Assembly: GCA_024695815.1 (NCBI GenBank)
Contig: JAILHK010000016.1
Coordinates: 1 to 39,542 of the forward strand
Source of the DNA: Prevotella sp.
GTDB taxonomy: Bacteria; Bacteroidota; Bacteroidia; Bacteroidales; Bacteroidaceae
Direction of reading: 5' to 3'
DNA: 39,542 nt
The notes below the pieces were generated by a model. The model was not told the origin of the DNA. It worked only from the letters and a program-made list of their open reading frames with translations, and made no database searches. A program made the translations under genes and the position numbers. The number at the start of each line of letters is the position of its first letter. Position 1 is the stretch's first letter. Of the stretch, positions 31,930-39,542 are shown in pieces.

Positions 31930-33450
31930 ATGATCAACAACGAACACCTCATTCTGAATGCCAATCCCATCGTGGTGGCGTTGCAAAAGCCGGCTGCTGA
32001 ATTTACCAAGGCCGACATCATCAACTACATTGTGAAAAACGACATCCGCATGGTCAACTTCATGTATCCCGGTGGCGACGGAAAAATGAAGACGCTGAAC
32101 TTCGTCATCAACGACCTCAACTACCTCGATACCATTCTTACTTGCGGCGAACGCGTCGACGGCTCCAGCCTCTTCTCGTTCATCCAGGCAGGCTCCAGCG
32201 ACCTCTACGTCCTGCCCCGATTCCGCACGGCATTCGTCGACCCCTTTGCCGAGATTCCCACCGTCTCGCTGCTCTGCTCGTATTTCGACAAGGACGGCAA
32301 CCCGCTCGAGAGTTCTCCCGAGCATACCCTCCACAAGGCTGCTCAGGCTTTCACCGAGGTGACGGGCATGGAGTTCCAGGCCATGGGCGAACTGGAGTAT
32401 TATGTCATCAGCGACGACGAGGGCGTCTTCCCCGCTCAGGACCAGCGCGGCTATCACGAGTCGGCTCCCTATGCCAAGGCCAACGAGTTCCGCACTCGCT
32501 GCATGCAGTATATTGCCCAGACGGGCGGACAGATTAAGTACGGCCATTCCGAGGTAGGCAACTTCACACTCGACGGCATCAACTACGAACAGAACGAAAT
32601 CGAGTTCCTACCGGTACCCGTCGAACAGGCTGCCGACCAGCTGATGCTCGCCAAGTGGATCATCCGCAACCTGGGTTACGAGTTAGGCTATAACGTCACC
32701 TTCGCCCCCAAGATTACCACGGGCAAGGCTGGCTCTGGCCTCCATATCCACATGCGTATCGTCAAGGACGGCAAGAACCAGATGCTCTCCGACGGCGTTT
32801 TAAGCGAGAGTGCCCGCCGCATGATTGCCGGCATGATGGACCTCGCACCGGCCATCACCGCCTTTGGCAACAAGAATCCCACCAGCTACTTCCGCCTGGT
32901 GCCCCATCAGGAGGCGCCCACCAATGTCTGCTGGGGCGACCGCAACCGCTCGGTGCTCGTACGCGTACCGTTGGGCTGGGCGGCTGACGCCAACATGGCG
33001 GCACTGGCCAACCCGCAGGACACGTCTCTCACCGCTGGTCCCTCACCGCTGACCTCTGAGAAGCAGACCGTCGAGATGCGCTCGCCCGATGGCAGTGCCG
33101 ACATCTACCAGTTGCTGGCCGGACTCTGCGTGGCCTGTCGTCACGGCTTCGAGATGGCCGACGCCCTTGAGGTAGCCGAGCGCACCTACGTCAATGTCAA
33201 CATCCACGCTGCAGAAAACGCCAGCCGCCTCGAGACTCTCGCCCAGCTGCCCGACTCGTGTGTGGCCTCTGCCGCCTGTCTCGACCGCCAGCGCAAGGCC
33301 TTCGAGGAACATGGAGTCTTCTCGCCAGCCATGATCGACGGCATCATTGCCCAGCTGCGCGCCTTCGACGACACCAGCCTGCGCAAAAACATCGAGAACT
33401 ATCCGGAGGAAATCCAGAAACTCGTCAACCAGTATTTCCACTGCGGATAA
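31930..33450 (+). CDS. glnA: glutamine synthetase, type I-like
   Basis: Makes glutamine from glutamate, ammonia and ATP, the main route of ammonia assimilation. The start MINNEHLILN at 31930 gives 506 residues; one at 31903 would add nine. The N-terminal beta-grasp (about 20-110) has FMYPGGDGKMKTLNF and GERVDGSSLFSFI. The catalytic domain contains MGELEYYVI, the ATP/glutamate block GKAGSGLHIHMRIVKDG, NPTSYFRLVPHQEAPT and RSVLVRVPLGW. It is not the 700-residue GSIII type. The adenylylation-loop tyrosine of enterobacterial GSI is not evident. A secreted peptidase follows 30 bases later on the same strand and may be co-transcribed. Confidence 0.9.
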   Translation: MINNEHLILNANPIVVALQKPAAEFTKADIINYIVKNDIRMVNFMYPGGDGKMKTLNFVINDLNYLDTILTCGERVDGSSLFSFIQAGSSDLYVLPRFRTAFVDPFAEIPTVSLLCSYFDKDGNPLESSPEHTLHKAAQAFTEVTGMEFQAMGELEYYVISDDEGVFPAQDQRGYHESAPYAKANEFRTRCMQYIAQTGGQIKYGHSEVGNFTLDGINYEQNEIEFLPVPVEQAADQLMLAKWIIRNLGYELGYNVTFAPKITTGKAGSGLHIHMRIVKDGKNQMLSDGVLSESARRMIAGMMDLAPAITAFGNKNPTSYFRLVPHQEAPTNVCWGDRNRSVLVRVPLGWAADANMAALANPQDTSLTAGPSPLTSEKQTVEMRSPDGSADIYQLLAGLCVACRHGFEMADALEVAERTYVNVNIHAAENASRLETLAQLPDSCVASAACLDRQRKAFEEHGVFSPAMIDGIIAQLRAFDDTSLRKNIENYPEEIQKLVNQYFHCG

Positions 33451-33480
33451 ACAGAACGACACAACAAACATCAACCCAAT

Positions 33481-35586
33481 ATGAAAAAAAGTTTTTTTAC
33501 ACTGATGGCAACCCTCGCCACGACAACTGCTATGGCACAGCAAATCCAGTATCCCAAAGCCGCCAAGGACGGCACCGTCGACGAATACTTCGGCGTAAAG
33601 GTCGCAGACCCCTACCGCTGGCTCGAGAACGACACCTCGGCACAGACCGCCGCATGGGTCGAGGCCGAAAACAAGGTGACCAACGCCTATCTCGAAAAGA
33701 TTCCCTTCCGTCAGAAACTCCTGAAGCGCCTCCAGCAGGTCGTCAACTACGACACCAGTTCTGCCCCCTCCAAGCATCACGGCAAGTGGTACGTCTCGGG
33801 GCGTACTGGACTGCAGAACCAGAGCGTCATCTATCAGATGGACGAACTGGGCGGCCCGCAGCGCGTCTTCCTCGATCCCAACGCGCTAAGCACCGACGGA
33901 ACGGTGGCCCTCAAGTCGCTTTCCTTCTCACATAATGGTAAGTGGGCGGCCTACTCCATCTCGCGCTCGGGCAGCGACTGGGAGGAGTTTTTCGTCATCG
34001 ACCTCAAGACTGGCCAGCTCACCTCCGACCACATCCTCTGGGCTAAGTTCTCGGGGGCTGCATGGCAGGGCGACGGCTTCTACTACAGCGCCTACGATGC
34101 TCCCGAGCAGGGCAAGGAATTCTCGAACGTCAACGAGGTTCACAAGATCTACTATCACAAGATTGGCACCCCACAGTCGGCCGACGTGCTGTTCTATCAG
34201 AACCCCTCACAGCCCAAGCGCTTCTATTACGCTGACATCAACGAGGAAGAGACCGTCATGTACCTCTATGAGGCTGGCGCAGGAGCCGGTAACAACCTCT
34301 TCGTCAGAGATTTACGCCAGCCGGATTCACAGTTCATTCAGATGACATCCGACATGGATTTTCAGTACAGCCCCGTGCTTACCATGGGCGACAAGCTCTA
34401 CCTCTTCACCAACTACAAGGCACCCCGCGGACGCCTCATGGTCACCGACCTGCGCCACCCCGGGCTCAACGACTGGCAGGAACTCATCCCTGAGCAACAG
34501 CACACCCTCGACGGTGCAGCAGCCGTCAACGGCATGCTCATCCTCACCTACAATCAGGACGCCTCCGACCATGCCTACGTCTACGACCTCGACGGCCGTC
34601 TGCGCCATCAGGTCACCCTGCCTTCCGTAGGCAGCGTGGGCTTCAGCGGCAAGAAGGACCAGCCCGAATGCTTCTACTCTTTCACGTCGTTCACCCAGCC
34701 CGGCACCATCTACCGCTACGACATCGCCAACGACAAGAGCACGCTTTACTACGCCCCCAAGGTGGCCTTCCGACTCGACGACTTCACCAGCGAACAGGTA
34801 TTCTTCCAGAGCAAGGACGGCACGCGCATACCCATGTTCCTCACTTACAAGAAAGGCCTGAAGCGCAACGGCCGCAATCCCGTCTATCTCTACGGCTATG
34901 GCGGTTTCAACATCTCGCTCGGCCCGGGCTTCTCGGCATCGCGCATACCGTTCCTCGAGCAGGGCGGCATCTATGCCCAGGTCAACCTGCGTGGAGGCGG
35001 TGAGTATGGCGAAGAATGGCACTTAGCCGGCACCAAGATGCAGAAGCAGAACGTGTTCGACGACTTCATCGCCGCTGCCGAGTGGCTCATCAGCGAGGGC
35101 TACACCACCAAGGACCGCCTCGCCATCGTCGGCGGTTCCAATGGCGGACTGCTCGTCGGAGCCTGCATGACGCAGCGTCCCGACCTGTTCCGTGTCGCCG
35201 TCCCCGAGGTGGGTGTCATGGACATGCTGCGCTACCATCGTTTCACCATCGGCTGGAACTGGGCCAGCGACTACGGCACCAGCGAGGACTCCCCCGAGAT
35301 GTTCAATTATCTGCGGGCCTATTCCCCACTCCACAATCTGAAGCCCGGCACCGCCTACCCTGCCACCCTCGTCACCACAGCCGATCACGACGACCGTGTC
35401 GTCCCTGCCCACTCCTTTAAGTTCGCAGCCACCCTGCAGGAGTGCCACCAGGGACCCAACCCCGTGCTCATCCGCATCGACACCAAGGCCGGACACGGCG
35501 GTGGCAAGCCCCTGGCAAAAGTCCTCGAGGAACAAGCCGACATCTACTCGTTCATCCTCTACAACATGGGCGTGAAGTTCAAATAA
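33481..35586 (+). CDS. secreted prolyl oligopeptidase (family S9A)
   Basis: Cuts short peptides after proline. A signal peptide (1-19, ending TAMA before QQIQYP) sends it to the periplasm or outside. A seven-bladed propeller spans about 75-420, wrapped by an alpha/beta-hydrolase domain formed by the N-terminal segment (DPYRWLENDTS, typical) and residues about 420-701. The triad is visible: Ser near 554 in GGSNGGLLVGA, Asp near 639 in ADHDDRVVPAHS and His near 672 in AGHGGGKP. The 701-residue length is normal. It follows glnA by 30 bases without an obvious promoter; peptide breakdown and ammonia assimilation may be linked, but this is inferred. Confidence 0.95.
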   Translation: MKKSFFTLMATLATTTAMAQQIQYPKAAKDGTVDEYFGVKVADPYRWLENDTSAQTAAWVEAENKVTNAYLEKIPFRQKLLKRLQQVVNYDTSSAPSKHHGKWYVSGRTGLQNQSVIYQMDELGGPQRVFLDPNALSTDGTVALKSLSFSHNGKWAAYSISRSGSDWEEFFVIDLKTGQLTSDHILWAKFSGAAWQGDGFYYSAYDAPEQGKEFSNVNEVHKIYYHKIGTPQSADVLFYQNPSQPKRFYYADINEEETVMYLYEAGAGAGNNLFVRDLRQPDSQFIQMTSDMDFQYSPVLTMGDKLYLFTNYKAPRGRLMVTDLRHPGLNDWQELIPEQQHTLDGAAAVNGMLILTYNQDASDHAYVYDLDGRLRHQVTLPSVGSVGFSGKKDQPECFYSFTSFTQPGTIYRYDIANDKSTLYYAPKVAFRLDDFTSEQVFFQSKDGTRIPMFLTYKKGLKRNGRNPVYLYGYGGFNISLGPGFSASRIPFLEQGGIYAQVNLRGGGEYGEEWHLAGTKMQKQNVFDDFIAAAEWLISEGYTTKDRLAIVGGSNGGLLVGACMTQRPDLFRVAVPEVGVMDMLRYHRFTIGWNWASDYGTSEDSPEMFNYLRAYSPLHNLKPGTAYPATLVTTADHDDRVVPAHSFKFAATLQECHQGPNPVLIRIDTKAGHGGGKPLAKVLEEQADIYSFILYNMGVKFK

Positions 35587-35682
35587 TTTTTATAACTGAT
35601 TAAACCTTTTACAATCATGTTCGTCAAAGGTAAAAACTGACTAATTTATCACATCATTTAATTAACTAACAAAAACGAAAAA

Positions 35683-36192
35683 ATGAAAAAAGTATTTTTG
35701 ATGCTGTCTCTGCTGGCGCTCTCGCTGGGCATGCAGGCACAAACGAAGTTCCACGACGTAGAGGCTAACGATGCCACGGGTGCCGTGAAGTGTATCAAGA
35801 GTTCGATGATGGGACGCGATTTCGTCATCAATTTCTCGAAGGACGGTAAGATGTCGCGCGAGGGCATGTCGGACGCCCAGTACGACGCCAACGGCTATCT
35901 GACGTCAGTAAAGATGAGCATGATGGGTAACGAGGTGACCATCAAGTATACTTGGGAGAACGGCCGCATCAAGACGCAGTCGATGAACATGATGGGCAAC
36001 GACATGACGACCACCCGCACGTATAACGAGAAGGGTGCCCCTGCCTCAGAGAAAATCAATATGGGCGGCCAGGAGATGGAAAATCCCTACACCGACTACA
36101 AGTATGACGCCAAGGGCAACTGGATCAGCCGCAAGGCTTCGATGATGGGTCAGGAGATGGAACAGACCCGCACCATCGAATATTACGAGTAA
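35683..36192 (+). CDS. secreted Met-Met-Gly repeat protein of unknown function
   Basis: A 169-residue protein with a signal peptide (ending GMQA before QTKFHD). The mature part consists of about five short beta-hairpin-like repeats, each with an MMG-type turn: SSMMGRDF, MSMMGNEV, MNMMGNDM, INMGGQEM and ASMMGQEM. Between them are YDANGYL- and YDAKGNW-type stretches like YD/RHS repeats. No cysteines are in the mature part besides one near residue 37. Methionine clusters sometimes bind copper, but here they may only be part of the repeat turn. It lies 96 bases after the peptidase, without a clear promoter, and has its own terminator. Confidence 0.65.
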   Translation: MKKVFLMLSLLALSLGMQAQTKFHDVEANDATGAVKCIKSSMMGRDFVINFSKDGKMSREGMSDAQYDANGYLTSVKMSMMGNEVTIKYTWENGRIKTQSMNMMGNDMTTTRTYNEKGAPASEKINMGGQEMENPYTDYKYDAKGNWISRKASMMGQEMEQTRTIEYYE

Positions 36193-36236
36193 ATAAACAG
36201 ACAGATTATATATTTCATAGAAAAGAAAGTAATTTG

Positions 36237-36271
36237 AAAAGGAGCTCCCTCGTGATGAAGGGGCTCCTTTT
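36237..36271 (+). terminator. terminator after the Met-Met-Gly repeat gene
   Basis: AAAAGGAGC and GGCTCCTTTT-type arms (36237-36250 with 36259-36271, one bulge), 8-nt loop, T-rich tail. A and T tracts on both sides allow use by the convergent methyltransferase gene too. Confidence 0.8.
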
Positions 36272-36300
36272 ATTTTTCGCATTCGCTCAGCTTTTTGGGA

Positions 36301-37209
36301 CTAAGGCTTGCGGAGTATCCACTCGTGATAGGTACCGATGGCGGCATTACCGGAATCGTAGCCTAAATAGCCGAGAATGATGTTCGACACAAACTGGTCG
36401 GGCAACAGCCAGAACATCAGCTTGGCCAGCCCGGGGCGCGTCAGGATCTTGGCAGCCTTACGCTCCAGACGCTTCAGATCGGGCAGCGTAGCACGCGTAT
36501 GGTCGATGCTTTGCTCAATCTTCAGACCGCAGTTGGTGTAGTGCGAGTTCAACTCTTCGAGCGACTCAATCATGGCCGCTGCCCCACCCTTCGAAATCAG
36601 GGCGATGGCCTTCTGAATTTTCGGGTCGTAGGTTTCCAGCTTTGCCGCAAGGGCATAGTCGAACACAACGACGACGCCACCGGGTTTCAGCACACGGCAG
36701 ACCTCGCGGTAGATTTTCTCCTTGTCGGTATTGTGGACAACGGTCTCGAAGGCATACACCACATCGACGGAATTGTCGCCAAACTGCGCCAAACTGCTGT
36801 AGTCCTGCTGATAGGTACTGACATTCTGGGGGACATCGTCGCGTTTCAGCGGTGACAGGTCGACACCGATAAAACGGGCCTCGGGATGACAACGGGCCAG
36901 ATAGAGCAGATTGGCTCCCTGACCGAAACCAAGTTCCATGACGACGTGACCAGGCTTGATGAACTGCGACACGGCATCGGGCTGATAATACACATCCTCG
37001 TCGGTGAAACAGCCGTTGGAAGCAATTCTGAAATGCATAAAGCCATCCTGCGAATGGTAGTGGCGATATGCCCAGTCGTTGACTTTGAAATAGGACCGTA
37101 TCTGTTCTAAGGAATTCTTTTCGCCCTCGATGAACTTGTCGAGGTTGAGAAACTTCTCCATAGCATCAATCTTGGCATGGAGCTGATAAAGACTGTAATT
37201 CGGATTCAT
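36301..37209 (-). CDS. class I SAM-dependent methyltransferase
   Basis: A 302-residue cytoplasmic protein. The SAM-binding Rossmann core starts with motif I VMELGFGQGANLLYLA (about 90-105), followed by the acidic FIGVDLSP (motif II), VDVVYAFETVVHN (motif IV) and VLKPGGVVVVFDYA (motif V/VI). An N-terminal helical cap (about 1-75) and a C-terminal hydrophobic segment (about 260-290) flank it, as in sterol/quinone/cyclopropane-type methyltransferases acting on lipid-like substrates. The substrate is unknown. The start at 37209 lies 24 bases after a -7 element; a later ATG (MEKFLNL) is possible. Confidence 0.82.
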   Translation of the reverse strand: MNPNYSLYQLHAKIDAMEKFLNLDKFIEGEKNSLEQIRSYFKVNDWAYRHYHSQDGFMHFRIASNGCFTDEDVYYQPDAVSQFIKPGHVVMELGFGQGANLLYLARCHPEARFIGVDLSPLKRDDVPQNVSTYQQDYSSLAQFGDNSVDVVYAFETVVHNTDKEKIYREVCRVLKPGGVVVVFDYALAAKLETYDPKIQKAIALISKGGAAAMIESLEELNSHYTNCGLKIEQSIDHTRATLPDLKRLERKAAKILTRPGLAKLMFWLLPDQFVSNIILGYLGYDSGNAAIGTYHEWILRKP

Positions 37210-37232
37210 ACCACTATGGTTTAATTTGCGTG

Positions 37233-37240
37233 CAAAGGTA
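37233..37240 (-). promoter_or_regulatory. -7 element of the methyltransferase gene
   Basis: Minus-strand TACCTTTG, directly after the mutB terminator. No good -33 box at the usual distance; a TTG in the terminator loop lies about 24 bases upstream. Confidence 0.55.
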
Positions 37241-37252
37241 CGAAAAAAAAAT

Positions 37253-37283
37253 AAAAAACCCCGCCAATAAGCGGGGCTTTTTT
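37253..37283 (-). terminator. mutB terminator
   Basis: CCCCGC (37259-37264) pairs with GCGGGG (37271-37276), 6-nt loop, T tracts on either side. It begins right after the mutB stop. Confidence 0.88.
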
Positions 37284-37285
37284 CA

Positions 37286-39451
37286 TTACTCCTTATCGAG
37301 CAGAATCTTCATCATCTCGACAGCGGCCTTCGCAACGGAAGTACCGGGACCGAAGATGGCGGCAACGCCAGCCTGATAGAGGAAGTCGTAGTCCTGAGCG
37401 GGAATGACACCACCGGCAATGACCATGATGTCCTCACGACCCAGCTTCTTCAGTTCCTCGATGAGCTGCGGGATGAGCGTCTTGTGACCTGCGGCCAACG
37501 ACGAGGCACCGACCACATGGACGTCGTTCTCGACAGCCTCGCGAGCAGCCTCGGCGGGCGTCTGGAACAAGGGTCCCATATCGACGTCGAAACCACAGTC
37601 GGCATAACCCGTTGCTACTACCTTTGCACCACGGTCGTGACCATCCTGACCCATCTTGGCGATGAAGATACGGGGACGGCGACCTTCCTTCTGTGCGAAC
37701 TCATCGGTCAGCTTGCAAGCCAACTCGAATTCGCTATCATTCTTTGATTCTGAACTATACACACCTGAAATTGTTCTGATTACTGCCTTATAACGGCCCA
37801 CGATTTCCTCGCAGGCATCTGAAATCTCACCCAGCGTACAGCGCAAGCCTGCAGCCTTGACGGCCAGGTCGAGCAGGTTGTTCTGGCTCTTCTTGCCCTC
37901 GCTGAACTCGCGTACGCACTCAGTAATCTCCTTGAGGGCTGCCTGACAAGCGGCCTCATCACGATGAGCACGCAGCTCCTTCAGGTTCTCGACCTGCTGG
38001 ATACGTACAGCGGTGTTGTCGACCTCGAGGATATCGATGGGATCCTCGTGTTCGAGACGGTATTTATTGGTACCGACGATGGTCTGAACGCCTGAGTCGA
38101 TACGAGCCTGCGTGCGGGCAGCAGCCTCCTCGATACGCATCTTGGGCAGACCGGTCTCGATGGCCTTAGCCATACCACCCAGCTTCTCGATCTCCTGGAT
38201 GTGCTCCCAAGCCTTGTGAACCAACTCGTTGGTCAGTGTCTCCACGTAGTAAGAACCAGCCCACGGGTCAATCTGCTTGCACACCTTGGTCTCGTTCTGG
38301 ATGTAGATCTGGGTGTTACGGGCAATACGGGCAGAGAAGTCGGTAGGCAGGGCGATGGCCTCGTCGAGGGCGTTGGTGTGCAGCGACTGGGTGTGACCCA
38401 GCACGGCAGCCATAGCCTCGATACAGGTACGACCTACGTTGTTGAAGGGATCCTGCTCGGTGAGCGACCAACCAGAGGTCTGCGAGTGGGTACGCAGCGC
38501 CAGCGACTTAGGATTCTTGGCGCCGAACGACTTCACAATCTTGGCCCACAACAGACGACCGGCACGCATCTTGGCAATCTCCATGAAGTGGTTCATACCG
38601 ATGGCCCAGAAGAACGACAGACGGGGTGCAAAGGCATCGACATCGATACCGGCATTGACACCCGTACGCAGGTAGTCCATACCGTCGGCCAAGGTGTAAG
38701 CCAACTCAATATCGGCGGTAGCACCAGCCTCCTGCATGTGGTAACCCGAGATAGAAATGCTGTTGAACTTCGGCATCTTCTGAGAGGTATACTCGAAGAT
38801 GTCGGCAATGATCTTCATCGAGAATGCGGGCGGATAGATATAGGTGTTACGCACCATGAACTCCTTCAGAATGTCGTTCTGGATGGTTCCGGCCATTTCT
38901 TCCAATTGGGCACCCTGCTCGAGACCAGCGTTGATGTAGAAAGCCAGCACGGGCAGCACACCACCGTTCATGGTCATCGACACAGACATCTTGTTCAAGG
39001 GGATACCATTGAACAGCACCTTCATGTTCTCGAGCGAGCAGATACTTACACCAGCCTTACCCACATCACCCACTACTCGGGCGTTATCGGGGTCGTAACC
39101 ACGGTGAGTAGGCAGGTCGAAGGCTACAGAAAGTCCTTTCTGACCAGAAGCCAGGTTACGGCGATAGAAAGCGTTTGACTCTTCAGCGGTAGAGAATCCG
39201 GCATACTGACGGATGGTCCAGGGCTTGAAGGGGTACATCATCGAGTACGGACCACGCAGATAGGGAGGAATACCAGCCGTAAAGTCGAGGTGTTCCATGC
39301 CTTCGAGGTCTTCCTTTGTATAAACCGGACGAACCTCGATGTGCTCTGGGGTCTTCCAGTTGGCCTCAATATGATTGTCGGCAATCCACTTGGCACCATC
39401 TTGAGCCTTGATGCCTGCATAGATATCAATATCTTTAAACTGTTTACGCAT
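37286..39451 (-). CDS. mutB: methylmalonyl-CoA mutase, large subunit
   Basis: A B12-dependent enzyme interconverting succinyl-CoA and (R)-methylmalonyl-CoA, a step of the succinate-propionate pathway. The 721-residue protein has the CoA/substrate TIM barrel (about 20-560: [52 protein letters not shown]) and a C-terminal cobalamin domain (about 590-720) with [10 protein letters not shown] (His ligand), [12 protein letters not shown] and [15 protein letters not shown]. It is preceded 19 bases upstream by the end of the small subunit gene, with an AGGAGA site before its ATG. Confidence 0.97.
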   Translation of the reverse strand: MRKQFKDIDIYAGIKAQDGAKWIADNHIEANWKTPEHIEVRPVYTKEDLEGMEHLDFTAGIPPYLRGPYSMMYPFKPWTIRQYAGFSTAEESNAFYRRNLASGQKGLSVAFDLPTHRGYDPDNARVVGDVGKAGVSICSLENMKVLFNGIPLNKMSVSMTMNGGVLPVLAFYINAGLEQGAQLEEMAGTIQNDILKEFMVRNTYIYPPAFSMKIIADIFEYTSQKMPKFNSISISGYHMQEAGATADIELAYTLADGMDYLRTGVNAGIDVDAFAPRLSFFWAIGMNHFMEIAKMRAGRLLWAKIVKSFGAKNPKSLALRTHSQTSGWSLTEQDPFNNVGRTCIEAMAAVLGHTQSLHTNALDEAIALPTDFSARIARNTQIYIQNETKVCKQIDPWAGSYYVETLTNELVHKAWEHIQEIEKLGGMAKAIETGLPKMRIEEAAARTQARIDSGVQTIVGTNKYRLEHEDPIDILEVDNTAVRIQQVENLKELRAHRDEAACQAALKEITECVREFSEGKKSQNNLLDLAVKAAGLRCTLGEISDACEEIVGRYKAVIRTISGVYSSESKNDSEFELACKLTDEFAQKEGRRPRIFIAKMGQDGHDRGAKVVATGYADCGFDVDMGPLFQTPAEAAREAVENDVHVVGASSLAAGHKTLIPQLIEELKKLGREDIMVIAGGVIPAQDYDFLYQAGVAAIFGPGTSVAKAAVEMMKILLDKE

Positions 39452-39470
39452 AATTCAAGTCTCCTATTCT

Positions 39471-39542
39471 TTAAATACCAAGTTTCTGATTATATTCTTT
39501 CAAAGTCTCGAGCACGTTGCACTTGACGTGGACGAAGTTCTC
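39471..39542 (-). CDS. mutA: methylmalonyl-CoA mutase small subunit, C-terminal end (partial)
   Basis: The last 23 codons of a gene that runs off the right edge: ENFVHVKCNVLETLKEYNQ and then KLGI, ending at TAA (39473-39471 on the minus strand). The sequence and its position right before mutB fit the small, non-catalytic subunit MutA, which pairs with MutB. Too short to judge on its own. Confidence 0.75.
   Translation of the reverse strand, partial: ENFVHVKCNVLETLKEYNQKLGI

Noticed and set aside
31809..32024. An N-terminal extension of the Ttd14-like protein
   Set aside because: It would start upstream of the promoter at 31832-31839, and the Walker A domain begins normally at MKDIKRIVLTGG.
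35613..35636. A seven-codon frame upstream of the Met-Met-Gly gene as a leader peptide
   Set aside because: Too short and without attenuator-like stems or codon runs; chance occurrence is likely.

Overview
The window looks like chromosomal DNA of a Prevotella-type bacterium (order Bacteroidales). The evidence is the promoter style (TAnnTTTG around -7, often with TTTG about 20 bases upstream), A-rich ribosome-binding regions in place of Shine-Dalgarno sites, TonB-dependent uptake, lipoproteins with an acidic export signal after the lipid cysteine, large secreted PL11 lyases with type IX-like tails, and a methylmalonyl-CoA mutase. The genus is an inference from gene content and protein style, not from a database match.

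Layout. 1-139 is the right end of an IS3-family insertion sequence, directly followed by a 22-bp-period repeat array and a hairpin. 302-3782 (minus) is a probable metal-uptake operon: small Cys/His membrane protein, TonB-dependent receptor, two surface-type lipoproteins. 3892-7108 (plus) is clpS-clpA-aat, an N-degron proteolysis operon. 7357-8038 is a higBA toxin-antitoxin pair, followed by a second 22-bp-period array inside a cluster of hairpins. 8283-17935 holds two large rhamnogalacturonan lyases (PL11) transcribed divergently around asnA. 18043-22814 (minus) is a glycogen cluster: debranching enzyme, glycogen-synthase-like glycosyltransferase, and a GH57-like protein that appears to have lost its catalytic residues; a Crp/Fnr regulator is divergent from it. 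23762-28238 has a lipid-kinase-like protein, miaA, an EamA transporter, free methionine-R-sulfoxide reductase and gapA. 28490-36192 has mscL, a SulP transporter, a Ttd14-like ATPase-CYTH protein, glutamine synthetase, a secreted prolyl oligopeptidase and a Met-Met-Gly repeat protein. 36301 to the end has a methyltransferase and methylmalonyl-CoA mutase (mutB complete, mutA only its last codons).

Most of the window is housekeeping or carbohydrate metabolism. The most unusual signal is non-coding: two arrays at 150-228 and 8134-8234 with the same architecture (13-bp CTAG-rich near-palindrome plus 9-nt spacer, exactly 22-bp period) but different core sequences. Both lie next to members of a hairpin family with the core CACTTT-C...G-AAAGTG, which also follows the second PL11 gene. 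No intergenic gap exceeds 300 bases, and I saw no tRNA, rRNA, CRISPR array or riboswitch.
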